Made by a program: the position numbers and the translations under genes
The notes under the pieces: model-generated
The model's database searches: none
Told to the model about the DNA's origin: nothing
Seen by the model: the letters and a program-made list of their open reading frames with translations, nothing else
Part shown: positions 8,163 through 16,711 of the stretch, piece by piece
Numbering within the stretch: position 1 is the stretch's first letter
Layout of the letters: every line of letters starts with the position of its first letter
DNA from: VXLM01 sp965242665
Lineage (GTDB): Bacteria; Chloroflexota; Dehalococcoidia; Lucifugimonadales; VXLM01
Length of the DNA: 64,000 bases
Direction of reading: 5' to 3'
NCBI GenBank assembly: GCA_965242665.1
Contig: OZ251484.1
Span: 2,976,001-3,040,000 of the forward strand

Positions 8163-9440
8163 ATGACCAACGAGACCGCGTTCTCTATGGACGCTTCCAG
8201 CATCAAGTACGGACCCGGAGTTACGAGAGAGGTCGGGTTCGAGATGCGCCGCTTGGGCAGCCTCCGCGTCATGCTCGTGACAGACCAGCGCATGGCTCGG
8301 AGCGAGCCAGTCGAGGTGGCCATGCGCTCCCTCCGGTCTGCCGGCGTTGATGTGGTACTATACGATCGCGCGCGTGTCGAGCCAACGGACGATTCGTTCA
8401 AACATGCCATCGAGTTTGCGTCCGACGGCGCCTTCGACGGCTTCGTCGCTGTCGGCGGCGGCTCCAGCATGGATACTGCAAAGGCGGCTAACCTGTATTC
8501 CACATATCCGGCCGATTTTCTTGCATACGTCAACGCTCCCATCGGAAGAGGAGAAGCGCCGCCTGGTCCCCTCCAGCCGCTCATAGCCGTCCCAACGACG
8601 ACCGGCACCGGCAGCGAAACCACCGGCGTAGCGATCTTCGATCTCCTCGACATCGGCGCCAAGACCGGAATCGCGCACCGCGCGTTGAGGCCCAACATGG
8701 GAATCGTCGACCCCGACAATACCCGCACCCTCCCTCCGATGGTGACGGCGTGCAGCGGCTTTGACGTTCTGAGCCACGGTCTCGAGTCTTTTACCGCCCT
8801 CCCGTACTATCGGAGAGAAGCGCCCGCAGACCCAGGCGCGCGGCCTTCATACCAAGGCTCGAATCCGATCAGCGACGTTTGGGCCACGAAGTCCATCGAT
8901 ATGGTGGTGGCCAACATGGGGCGGGCGGTCCATGATCCCGACGACCACGAGGCTCGCGGCGAAATGCTCCTCGCTGCCACATTCGCCGGAGTCGGATTCG
9001 GCAACGCAGGCTGCCATCTCCCGCACGGAATGTCCTATCCCGTCTCCGGCATGGTCAAAGACTTCATCCCCGGCGGCTACCCCGACGACGCCCCAATCGT
9101 CCCGCATGGAATGTCCGTCATACTGAACGCCCCCGCCGTGTTCCGATTTACCGCTCCCACCAACCCCGAGCGGCACTTGCACGCCGCGAGGCTCATGGGC
9201 GCCGACGTGTCCGACGCAGGGCCGGAGGACGCGGGCGACGTGCTCGGCGATGTCATCGTGAAGTTCATCCGCGATATGGGCCTTCCCAACGGACTGGGCG
9301 CGCTTGGATACACGGATGCAGACGTTCCAGCGCTCGTAGAAGGCGCTCTGCCTCAGCACCGCGTTACGAAGCTATCCCCTCGTCCGGCCGGTCCCGACGA
9401 CCTCTCGCAGATCTTTCTCGACTCCCTGACGCTCTGGTAA
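8163..9440 (+). CDS. Iron-containing alcohol dehydrogenase, hydroxyacid-oxoacid transhydrogenase type
   Basis: A 425-residue group III (iron) alcohol dehydrogenase. The nucleotide-binding GGGSSMDTAK motif and the PTTTGTGSET segment are standard for the family. The features GCHLPHGMSYPVSGMV and VPHGMSVILNAPAVFRFT are characteristic of the hydroxyacid-oxoacid transhydrogenase (ADHFE1/HOT) subgroup, which moves hydride between 4-hydroxybutyrate and 2-oxoglutarate without free NAD. The conserved histidines in these motifs and in the FDVLSHGLES segment bind the metal. The function is predicted from subgroup motifs; a role as a general alcohol or lactaldehyde dehydrogenase is possible. It starts 42 bases after the RAM-domain gene and converges with the cupin gene. 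Confidence 0.85.
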   Translation: MTNETAFSMDASSIKYGPGVTREVGFEMRRLGSLRVMLVTDQRMARSEPVEVAMRSLRSAGVDVVLYDRARVEPTDDSFKHAIEFASDGAFDGFVAVGGGSSMDTAKAANLYSTYPADFLAYVNAPIGRGEAPPGPLQPLIAVPTTTGTGSETTGVAIFDLLDIGAKTGIAHRALRPNMGIVDPDNTRTLPPMVTACSGFDVLSHGLESFTALPYYRREAPADPGARPSYQGSNPISDVWATKSIDMVVANMGRAVHDPDDHEARGEMLLAATFAGVGFGNAGCHLPHGMSYPVSGMVKDFIPGGYPDDAPIVPHGMSVILNAPAVFRFTAPTNPERHLHAARLMGADVSDAGPEDAGDVLGDVIVKFIRDMGLPNGLGALGYTDADVPALVEGALPQHRVTKLSPRPAGPDDLSQIFLDSLTLW

Positions 9441-9500
9441 GAAGGAGCGTTCATCCCCGCGTTCTCGACAGTATGGGGCGGAACGTCCGCTCTTCCGCGC

Positions 9501-9920
9501 TCATTCCCGCGGCGGCTCGTGTATTCCCGCGTTCGGATCGTGCGGGTTGCCTCCGAAGAAGAGGTACGCCAACATGCCCTCTCCGATGTTCTTCGTGTAA
9601 TGCTTGAGGCCTGGCGGCGTGTACACCCACGACCCTTTCTTGATGACTCGCTCCTCGTCCCCGACGCGCATCAACCCTTCTCCCTCCAACACGTAGTAGT
9701 ACATCGGGGTCTGGTGCTCGTGAGCCTCGTAGACCCCGCCTGGATGGAAGACGTTGACTCCCAGCAGCCGATCGTATGTCTCCGAACCCGGCAGCCGTTC
9801 TTCCAACCCTCCCATATCCACGGACCGATAGTGACTCCTATCGACTGCGACCAGCGTGTGGCTGAATTTCTCCATCTTGAACTTCTTCCATTCCACCTCG
9901 TCGAATATGTACTGGCGCAT
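9501..9920 (-). CDS. Cupin domain protein
   Basis: A small single-domain cupin of 139 residues. Cupin motif 1 is seen as HPGGVYEAHEHQTPMYYYVLEGEG, giving His-x-His and a Glu-like ligand, and motif 2 as GSWVYTPPGLKHYTKN with the last metal-binding His. It should bind a divalent metal in a beta-barrel. Candidate roles are a dioxygenase, an isomerase or a sugar-binding protein. The gene lies upstream on the same strand as nothing obvious; the next genes on this strand are the Gfo/Idh/MocA pair starting at 11107, which end 80 bases before it would begin, so a shared transcript is possible. The specific reaction is unknown. Confidence 0.85.
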   Translation of the reverse strand: MRQYIFDEVEWKKFKMEKFSHTLVAVDRSHYRSVDMGGLEERLPGSETYDRLLGVNVFHPGGVYEAHEHQTPMYYYVLEGEGLMRVGDEERVIKKGSWVYTPPGLKHYTKNIGEGMLAYLFFGGNPHDPNAGIHEPPRE

Positions 9921-10000
9921 CCATAGCCTCCTTTCGTGAACGGTATCGGATTACCGTGCGCTTTGGTTTCCTTGTCATGGCCGCGTCGGAGGGAAGGGCG

Positions 10001-11107
10001 TTACCGGAACCAGTCGTAGTTGAGGCCGAGCGATCGGTCTTCTAGCGGTAGATCGACGCGGACACCCCCAAGCTTGGACGACTGCGTCAATGCGACCTCG
10101 ACCTCGAGGGCGACTGCTACCCGTCTGCCGGAGTTCTTCGGCTCGTCCAGATCCCCTGCCAAGCAGCGCATTACGTCGTTCAGAGAATAGACCGCGCCGT
10201 ACGGCGCGACGAACTGCGGACTCCCGAACGGGACCTCCATTCGCTGCTTTGGGTGCTCCGCGTCCGGCGGCTCCATCTCCTTGAGGAGACGCCACCCAGA
10301 CGGCCACTGATACCAGAGCTCGCCCATTGTCCCAGATATTCGGACGCCAGGCGCTCCCGGTCGGAAGTGCACGACCGTGCCGTCTTGTGCAGCCACCATG
10401 CCCTGTCCTTGGAATTCGTCGCTGCCCGACTCTTTGCGCGGCGTATCGTTCACTCCGATCACCCACGCGGGCGGGGAGTCGAGGAAGTACGACCAGTTCT
10501 GATGCTGGGCTGCCGGTCCGCTCGCTTCTATCGAGACGATGTCTCCGATCTCGCCTGCTCGGACGAGACTCTTTGCCCGCTCGAACGCAGGATGCGTCGT
10601 GGAAATCGCCCCGCATGACAGCGGCGCGCCGGCATCCGCGCACGCCTTGACCATGCGGTCCGCTTCCACGAGCGTGTGCGCCATCGGCTTGTCTGTGATG
10701 ATGCCCTTTGCCCCATGCTCGATAGCCATGACGACCAGATCAGCCCGCCCTTTGGTATTCGTTGCCACCGCGACGATGTCGAGGTTCTCCTTCTCGAACA
10801 TCTCCCGTGCATCCGTGTACACCGACTCGACCCCGTAGCGCTCGGAGAATGTTCCAAGCCGCTTCACGTCCCGATCGGCCGCCGCAACGAGATCGATCTC
10901 CGGCCTATCCGCCAGAGCCTCGGAGTACGAGGTCGGGTTCCCCTCTGCGCCGGGGCTCTCATGGTGATAGAACCTGCGGTAGATGTCCAATTCGGGGGTT
11001 GGACGGTCGACGTCGTCGACATCGAACCGATCTGGGATGCGTTGCGCCAAGTCGTAGAGTAAGCCCATCCATCCGAGACCTACTACTCCACCTCGGTATC
11101 TTGCCAT
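10001..11107 (-). CDS. Gfo/Idh/MocA family oxidoreductase
   Basis: A 368-residue NAD(P)-dependent dehydrogenase of the family acting on sugars, inositols and their derivatives. The N-terminal Rossmann fold has GVVGLGWMG (GxGxxG), followed by DLVAAADRD and DIVAVATNT. The catalytic loop is TDKPMAHTL, where EKP is more usual. The C-terminal alpha/beta domain covers residues 140-360. I chose the ATG at 11107 because AGGAGG lies seven bases before it and the Rossmann fold begins directly after; the longer frame has no homology. It begins 13 bases after the glycoside hydrolase-like gene, so the two form an operon, probably for breakdown of a glycoside or modified sugar. Confidence 0.88.
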   Translation of the reverse strand: MARYRGGVVGLGWMGLLYDLAQRIPDRFDVDDVDRPTPELDIYRRFYHHESPGAEGNPTSYSEALADRPEIDLVAAADRDVKRLGTFSERYGVESVYTDAREMFEKENLDIVAVATNTKGRADLVVMAIEHGAKGIITDKPMAHTLVEADRMVKACADAGAPLSCGAISTTHPAFERAKSLVRAGEIGDIVSIEASGPAAQHQNWSYFLDSPPAWVIGVNDTPRKESGSDEFQGQGMVAAQDGTVVHFRPGAPGVRISGTMGELWYQWPSGWRLLKEMEPPDAEHPKQRMEVPFGSPQFVAPYGAVYSLNDVMRCLAGDLDEPKNSGRRVAVALEVEVALTQSSKLGGVRVDLPLEDRSLGLNYDWFR

Positions 11108-11120
11108 TGCTAGTTCCTCC

Positions 11121-12713
11121 TCACGTTGCAGTCGTTGAGTTGAGAGATTGACGATACCGCACCTGCATCCGCACATCGGCCAGAACCAACGCGTCCTCTC
11201 TTTCTGGGTCAGCTTCAAGGATTCGGACGGCAACCGTGTTCTGACCGTGCCTCAGCGGCGGCGTGCTCATCGTCCACTCCAAAACTATGCCAGGGTCGAT
11301 TTCGCTCGTTAACCGCGCAGGGTACGAGTCCCAGGTTCGATCGTAGGCGGGACGGCTCCAACCGTCGTGGGATACTCTGGCATCGCCTCCATCAAGGATC
11401 GTGCCGTTGACGACCACCTCGATCCGATCTCCTTTGCCGGCGTTCTCGAGCCGCAGCGCGAGTGTACACTCTCCGAGCAATCCATCGGACGCCGCCCTCT
11501 CTAAGTCGTCCGCTATCGCCATCGTCAAGAGCGTGCTCGGCCCGACAGCTGTCGGTTCCAGCGCGGTTGGAAGCTGCGTGCTTGGGATGGCGTTTTGGAA
11601 TGAGAAACCCAGCTGGCTGGTTGGACGCAGACGGCTCCGTTTGTCGAACTCATAGCGCTTGTCCAATCGGTCGAGCGCATCGGGATCGATCAACCTGCCA
11701 AGGGTGTCCCGCTTCCACTCCTGAGGCATCTTGAAGTAGTTGAACAAGTACAGACCGTCGACGCCCTGCTCGTGGTAACGCGCGGAGATCGCGCGCATCG
11801 TCAACTCGTCGAGCGTCGGACGCAGCGCCTCGAGGCAGCCGTAGATCCGAACGCCGGTCCCCTCCGCCTTGTCTACAAACTCACGGATAGGCGTCTCGAA
11901 TGGGATGAACCCGCCCCCCGCAATCACCGCGTCCACCAATCCCTCCTCGATCCACGCCCCCGCGTCCAATCCGATCCGCGAACAATCTCGCAGAGTCGGA
12001 GGGACGCGAACGATCAGGTCCAACGGCTTGCCCTTCTTGTCTCCAATCTCGTCCATCTGCTGACGTACGAAGGCCACGAAATCCGTCATCAAGTACCGGT
12101 TGGCATACGCCTCCTCAATTCGGAAGAACGCAGGGTGGCGCATGTAGTCCAACTCGATGCCGTCCACGTCGAAGCGGGAGGCTAGCTCGATCACGATGCT
12201 TGCCATATACTCGCGCACCTCGGCAACGGCGTAATCCAGCCCCGTCCGGATTCCCCACTCCAGCGTCGGACCTGGGATATCCTCGCCTCGTCCTATCAGA
12301 TATTGCGGGTTTTCGCGCCGGAGGCGTGAGTACTGCGGCGAGGATTCGTCCATGTCGTAATGTTCGTTCATCCGTACCGATGGGAAGAAGTCCACGCCGG
12401 CCCGTCTGCACAAACCCGCAATGACCGTAACCGGCCCGCCGTGCTCCTCCGTGAGATGGCGGAGATTGCGTATGCTCGACTGCAACGCATCGTCCAGGTT
12501 CTCATACTCCTCTCCAAACCGCTCTCCAATCTTGGTCTCGTAGGAGTATGTGTCGTGCCCTCCCACCGACCATAAGAACCCGTCGACCGGTGTCCCCGTG
12601 TAGGTTCCGACCATGTTGTCCCACATGTATTCCGGAGTGAGCGGGTGGGGCGCGTGCATGATCCAACCGTCGTCGTTGCACAACACTCGTCTGGTCTTTC
12701 CACTTCTCGGCAT
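11121..12713 (-). CDS. Glycoside hydrolase-like TIM-barrel protein (GHL10-like)
   Basis: About 530 residues. The N-terminal two-thirds (roughly 1-360) look like a family 10-like TIM barrel: FLWSVGGHDTYSYETK near the start, a NEHYDMD segment, then FDVDGIELDYMRHPAFF with Glu and Asp in the usual catalytic-strand position, and VDGLYLFNYFKM late in the barrel. The C-terminal part is rich in beta-strand and may be a carbohydrate-binding or sandwich domain (DRIEVVVNGTIL...). No signal peptide is seen, so it probably acts in the cytoplasm. The ATG at 12713 follows GGAGG at eight bases; upstream ATGs at 12728 and 12764 lack a site. It is the first gene of an operon with the Gfo/Idh/MocA gene. The substrate is unknown. 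Confidence 0.75.
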   Translation of the reverse strand: MPRSGKTRRVLCNDDGWIMHAPHPLTPEYMWDNMVGTYTGTPVDGFLWSVGGHDTYSYETKIGERFGEEYENLDDALQSSIRNLRHLTEEHGGPVTVIAGLCRRAGVDFFPSVRMNEHYDMDESSPQYSRLRRENPQYLIGRGEDIPGPTLEWGIRTGLDYAVAEVREYMASIVIELASRFDVDGIELDYMRHPAFFRIEEAYANRYLMTDFVAFVRQQMDEIGDKKGKPLDLIVRVPPTLRDCSRIGLDAGAWIEEGLVDAVIAGGGFIPFETPIREFVDKAEGTGVRIYGCLEALRPTLDELTMRAISARYHEQGVDGLYLFNYFKMPQEWKRDTLGRLIDPDALDRLDKRYEFDKRSRLRPTSQLGFSFQNAIPSTQLPTALEPTAVGPSTLLTMAIADDLERAASDGLLGECTLALRLENAGKGDRIEVVVNGTILDGGDARVSHDGWSRPAYDRTWDSYPARLTSEIDPGIVLEWTMSTPPLRHGQNTVAVRILEADPEREDALVLADVRMQVRYRQSLNSTTAT

Positions 12714-12764
12714 AGGGGGGCCCTCCATATTGCCGCGCGTTTTTCTCTCGCGTTGGCTGTTCAC

Positions 12765-12786
12765 GCGATAGGGTACCCACTATCGC
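12765..12786. promoter_or_regulatory. Operator-like palindrome upstream of the GHL10/MocA operon
   Basis: GCGATAG (12765-12771) and CTATCGC (12780-12786) are perfect inverted repeats around an 8-base centre. The site is 52 bases upstream of the ATG at 12713. On the minus strand it overlaps a weak pair TTTACC / TACCCT spaced by 17 bases, so a bound repressor would cover the promoter. LacI- or GntR-type regulators of sugar operons use sites like this; no regulator gene is adjacent. Confidence 0.4.
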
Positions 12787-12967
12787 GCCACAGGTAAAGG
12801 GGGTGAATCCGCGGGCGTTCTCAGATATTCGCGGGGACGTTATCACCGTCGACTTGTAGAAACCGTCGCCGAATGACGCATATGACCAGCTCTGCCCTTC
12901 ACGTGACAAGGGAGGCAGGGGGCAGGGCATTCCTTATATGTGCAGTTGACCACTAAGGGAAGGAACT

Positions 12968-13076
12968 GGTTCCGTTTACGCTCTTGGCGTGATGCCTAGT
13001 ATATGGTTGACTCCAGACGATACGTCCAATCCGCTGCGATCCAGGAACAATCCATGTCGACAATGTAAACGGAACC
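12968..13076. repeat. Pair of 12-base inverted repeats, 85 bases apart
   Basis: GGTTCCGTTTAC at 12968-12979 is perfectly repeated in inverted orientation as GTAAACGGAACC at 13065-13076. The 109-base unit could be a small MITE-like relic, or the arms could pair in a transcript. No target-site duplication was obvious. Confidence 0.4.
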
Positions 13077-13231
13077 GCGGCATTGATCTAGCAAGGGAAG
13101 TATGCGACAATCAACCCCGCGCTACTCGCGTGAAGATGTGCGGGGGTGGAGTTCTCATGCAAATCTCCAACCTATCGAGGCATCTTCTGCGTTTGGAATT
13201 CCCCGCGTCGATGAAGAACGCATGACTGGGC

Positions 13232-14791
13232 ATGAAGCGAACGAATCTCCCTTCCATGAATGTAGGTTCTTCTCTCCAATCGGACAGTGGAGGCCGGCGC
13301 GGTCTCGCGGGGTACGCCCGGAAAACACTGCGGCATCTGCCTATTTTCATGTTCGTTGCCGCCATCGCCCTGGCTTCGTTCGCCTATGGAAGCCTCGTCG
13401 GTAGATTCAAGCTGTTTCCCTATTCGATCGTCTCGGACGGCGTGAAGACCCTGCGGATTCTGCTAGACACGAACGAGATCTTCATCGCGGACCAAGGTCT
13501 GTTCAGGTTTTGGTCCGCGGATGTGCAGCCGGAAAGCACGGCCGCGAACCGCATTCGCGCTGCGGGAGACGACACACTCAATGAACCGTTGCTGTGGCAC
13601 GGCGGACGTTTCCAGTTCATGGAACTTTGCCCGAAATGGGGCTGTCTGGCAGTAGAGTTCGGGACCGACGGCGCAGTGACGCACGCATATCCCTTCCGCC
13701 TCGACGAACTCGAACAGGCCGCGAATGCCGCTGCGGACGACGAGTTCCCCTATGAGCTGGGGCCCACGTACTCTTTCGCCAGAGACGTCTACCCTGCAGG
13801 CATGTCGCGGTACCCGAACGGCGACCTATTGGTAGTGTTTCACATCAACAACGACACTTCCTTCCCGTATGGTGCTGGCGTGGCGAGGATCGACCGCGGT
13901 GGGCATCCAGTCTGGTTCCGCCGAGACTACAGCCACCATTGGCCGCAGATTGAGGACGGCGGGTCCGCCCTGGTTCCCGGACAGATGATAGGGAGCGAGT
14001 CCATATCGTTTCAAATCGAGGGTACTGGCCGCGCCGTCATACTCGAATGCGATACGGGCAAACCCTATCTGGACACCGTGAACATCATCGACGCCGGCGG
14101 GTATCTCGTCGATCGCTTCAATGTTGTGGACGCCCTGCTCGATTCGCCATTCGCCTCCGTCTTGCAATACACCTCGGTGCCTGGGGATGATAGATCGGAT
14201 TTCTGTGACCCCATCCACCTGAACTACATCCACCGGCTTGGCGATGACGTTGGCGGAGCGTGGGGCATGGCGCCGGGCGACCTGGTAGCGTCCATGCGAA
14301 GCCTCAGTGCGTTCGCGATTCTCGACGGTGGGTCTGGCCGTGTCAAGCGGGTCGTCAGGGGCGGCTTCTTCCATCAACACAGCGTCGAGCATCTGGAAGG
14401 ATCGCGCTTCCTGATGTTCGACAACCGGGGTGGCGACGGAATTTACGGTCCGTCGAGACTGCTGATGGTGGATCTTGCGGATGGTCGGGAGACCACTATC
14501 TTCCCCAACGACGGCACCCCAGAATCCTTGCGTGGACTATACTCGATCACCGGAGGCAAGATAGACATCTCCCCCGACCGCCGTCGAGCGATGGTGGTAT
14601 TCGCCCGAAAAGGCATGGCTGTGGAGGTGCGCCTTTCGGACGGGGAGGTTCTGAATGTCTTTCGTTCCGTGCATGACGTATCGGGGCTCGAACAGTTTGG
14701 GGACGAGCGTGCGACTCAGTCGGCTGTATTCCAGTTGTTTGGTCTCGACTACATCTACGAACAGCAGAAGTCGAGTTCTTCGCAGGAATGA
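13232..14791 (+). CDS. Membrane-anchored arylsulfotransferase-like (ASST) protein, copy 1
   Basis: A 519-residue protein with one N-terminal membrane helix (about residues 37-58, FMFVAAIALASFAYGSLVG) and a large outer beta-propeller-like domain. The segments HLNYIHRL, DLVASMRSLSAFAILD, GRVKRVVRGGFF, QHSVEHLEGSRFLMFDNRG and SRLLMVDLADG follow the pattern of arylsulfotransferases (PF05935/PF14269), where histidines carry the sulfo group. The YPNGDLLVVFHINNDTSFPYGAGVARID segment is a typical propeller blade. PAPS-independent sulfotransfer to phenols is known for the family, but many members have other roles, so activity is uncertain. A second copy follows immediately. The start has no clear ribosome site; an alternative ATG lies at residue 9. 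Confidence 0.65.
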   Translation: MKRTNLPSMNVGSSLQSDSGGRRGLAGYARKTLRHLPIFMFVAAIALASFAYGSLVGRFKLFPYSIVSDGVKTLRILLDTNEIFIADQGLFRFWSADVQPESTAANRIRAAGDDTLNEPLLWHGGRFQFMELCPKWGCLAVEFGTDGAVTHAYPFRLDELEQAANAAADDEFPYELGPTYSFARDVYPAGMSRYPNGDLLVVFHINNDTSFPYGAGVARIDRGGHPVWFRRDYSHHWPQIEDGGSALVPGQMIGSESISFQIEGTGRAVILECDTGKPYLDTVNIIDAGGYLVDRFNVVDALLDSPFASVLQYTSVPGDDRSDFCDPIHLNYIHRLGDDVGGAWGMAPGDLVASMRSLSAFAILDGGSGRVKRVVRGGFFHQHSVEHLEGSRFLMFDNRGGDGIYGPSRLLMVDLADGRETTIFPNDGTPESLRGLYSITGGKIDISPDRRRAMVVFARKGMAVEVRLSDGEVLNVFRSVHDVSGLEQFGDERATQSAVFQLFGLDYIYEQQKSSSSQE

Positions 14792-14967
14792 CCGCAATGG
14801 TGCGCTTTCCCCTTCGCCTACCAAGTTGAGAGAAGAAGACGCTGTATTGACCTACTGGGAGAGGAATGCGAAAATCAACCTCATGGAACTACTCGCATGA
14901 AGATGTGCGAGAGTGGAGACCTTCCAACCTTTCGAGGCATCATCTGTAATCGGAACCCTCCGCGTCA

Positions 14968-16527
14968 ATGAAGAACGAGACAGAACATGAAACGAACGAT
15001 TACTCCTTCACTAATACGTGTTCTTCTATCGAGTCGGGCGGGCGCAGTCTTGGCCTCACAGGATATGCTAGGAGAACATGGCGGCATTTGCCCCTGTTCC
15101 TGTTCGTGGTGTCCGTCGCTATAGCGTCGTTCGCCTACGGCGCTCTCGTCGGCAAGTACCGGCTGTTTCCCTATTCGATCGCCGCGGATGGTGTGAGGAC
15201 TCTGCGGACTCTGCTAGACACGAATGAGGCCGTGATAGTGGACGACGGCAGATTCGAGTTTTGGGTCGCAGATGTGCGTCCGGAGAACGCCGCCGGAAGC
15301 CGCATCAGCTCTGTGGAGGGCGGCACGCTTGGAGGGTCTCTTCTGTGGTACGGCGGACGTTTCCAATTCATGGAACTTTGCCCGGAATGGGGCTGCTTGG
15401 CGGTGGAGTTCACAATCGATGGAGAGGTCGCGCACGCCTACCCATTTCGCCCTCATGCACTGGAGCAGGCGGCGGAAGACGCCGCGACTGACGAATTCCC
15501 CTTCGAGTTCGCTCCTACCTTCTCATTCGTCAGAGATGTTCGCCCCGTAGGGATTTCGCGGTACCCGAACGGCGACCTGTTGGTGGTGTTTCATATCAAT
15601 AACGACACTTCCTTCCCGTATGGCGCTGGTGTGGCAAGGATCGACAGCGCTGGGCATCCGGTCTGGTTCCGCCGAGACTACAGCCACCACTGGCCGCAGA
15701 TGGAGGAGGACGGCTCCGCGTTAGTTCCCGGGCTCTCGATCGGCAGCGATTCCGTATCGTTCCAAATCAGGGGTACGGACATTCCGGTCATGATCGAGTG
15801 TGATACTGGCAAACCTTACATGGACGCCGTAAACACTATCGACGGCGACGGACGGCTCGTCGAGAGCATCGATCTTATTGGGGCCTTGCTCGATTCGCCG
15901 TTCGCCGCTATCTTGCAACACACGAGACCCAGAGACGGTTGTGACGCTATTCACCTGAACTCCATCGAGAGGCTTGGTGATGACGCGGTCGGAGCGTGGG
16001 GAATGTCGCCGGGCGATCTTGTGGTGTCCATGCGCAACATGAGCGCGTTCGCGATTCTCGAAGGAGATTCTGGTCGTGTCAAGCGGGTCGTTCGGGGCAG
16101 CTTCGTCAGACAGCACGCCGTTCGGCACTTGGAAGGGACGAGGTTCCTGATGTTCGATAATCACGGCAGCGACGGGGTGCACGGACCTTCGAGGCTGCTG
16201 ATGGTCGATCTCGCAGACGGACAAGAGACCACCATCTTCCCCAACGACCGTACTCCGGAGTCCTTGCGTGGTCTGTTTTCGATCAATAGGGGCAGGATAG
16301 ACATTTCACCCGACCGGCGCCGCGCGTTGGTCGTATTTAGCAATGAAGGCGTGGCTGTGGAGGTGCGCCTTTCGGACGGGGCGCCGCTGAACGTCTTCCG
16401 TTCCCTGCACGACGTGTCGAGTCTCGATCAGTTTTCCGCCGAGCGCGCGACTCAGTCGGCTATATTCCAGATATTTGGTCTCGACTACATCCCCGGGCGG
16501 GAATCGTCGATCTCTTCGCGGGAATGA
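14968..16527 (+). CDS. Membrane-anchored arylsulfotransferase-like (ASST) protein, copy 2
   Basis: A paralogue of the preceding gene with exactly the same length (519 codons) and about three-quarters identity by eye. Many segments, such as SRYPNGDLLVVFHINNDTS, SHHWPQ and PNDRTPESLRGL, are the same or nearly so. Residues 1-35 and the stretch after the LDSPFAAILQH segment differ most. One N-terminal membrane helix is present (about 37-58). The histidines in HLNSIERL and RQHAVRHLEG are kept, which suggests both copies are under selection for function. The similarity continues about 100 bases upstream of the start, showing that the tandem duplication took the leader as well. It may act on different aryl substrates than copy 1. 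Confidence 0.65.
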   Translation: MKNETEHETNDYSFTNTCSSIESGGRSLGLTGYARRTWRHLPLFLFVVSVAIASFAYGALVGKYRLFPYSIAADGVRTLRTLLDTNEAVIVDDGRFEFWVADVRPENAAGSRISSVEGGTLGGSLLWYGGRFQFMELCPEWGCLAVEFTIDGEVAHAYPFRPHALEQAAEDAATDEFPFEFAPTFSFVRDVRPVGISRYPNGDLLVVFHINNDTSFPYGAGVARIDSAGHPVWFRRDYSHHWPQMEEDGSALVPGLSIGSDSVSFQIRGTDIPVMIECDTGKPYMDAVNTIDGDGRLVESIDLIGALLDSPFAAILQHTRPRDGCDAIHLNSIERLGDDAVGAWGMSPGDLVVSMRNMSAFAILEGDSGRVKRVVRGSFVRQHAVRHLEGTRFLMFDNHGSDGVHGPSRLLMVDLADGQETTIFPNDRTPESLRGLFSINRGRIDISPDRRRALVVFSNEGVAVEVRLSDGAPLNVFRSLHDVSSLDQFSAERATQSAIFQIFGLDYIPGRESSISSRE

Positions 16528-16711
16528 CGGATTGGATCGACCAGCGTCCACAAAAGCCCCTGCGTTATTCGGCCCGCTTCGTTGTGCTGCCTTCGAGCGT
16601 GCGCTGCGCGTATAATGGAGTAGCGCGCAGTACTTATGGAGGATAGAGGGAGTCTTCTATCGCGAATGCGGTGAGGCTGCGAACACATCTGACGAGCGAT
16701 GGAGGTTGGCC

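Larger units (their letters stand above)
12714..13231. other. Intergenic region between the carbohydrate operon and the arylsulfotransferase-like pair
   Basis: About 520 bases between divergent genes with no credible coding sequence. It holds an operator-like palindrome (12765-12786) on the glycoside hydrolase side and a pair of 12-base inverted repeats (12968-12979 and 13065-13076). The last 130 bases (about 13095-13231) are the leader of the first arylsulfotransferase-like gene, and a similar leader precedes the second copy (about 14865-14967). The 78-codon open frame at 12989-13225 is carried by this duplicated leader and does not look like protein. Confidence 0.5.

Noticed and set aside
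9441..9500. Terminator hairpin GCGGA-ACG-TCCGC between the alcohol dehydrogenase-like and cupin genes
   Set aside because: The stem has only five pairs and no T-run follows on either strand, so it cannot be told from chance.
12989..13225. A 78-codon frame before the first arylsulfotransferase-like gene
   Set aside because: It falls in the leader that is duplicated before the second copy, where the matching frame is not kept; no ribosome site or homology.
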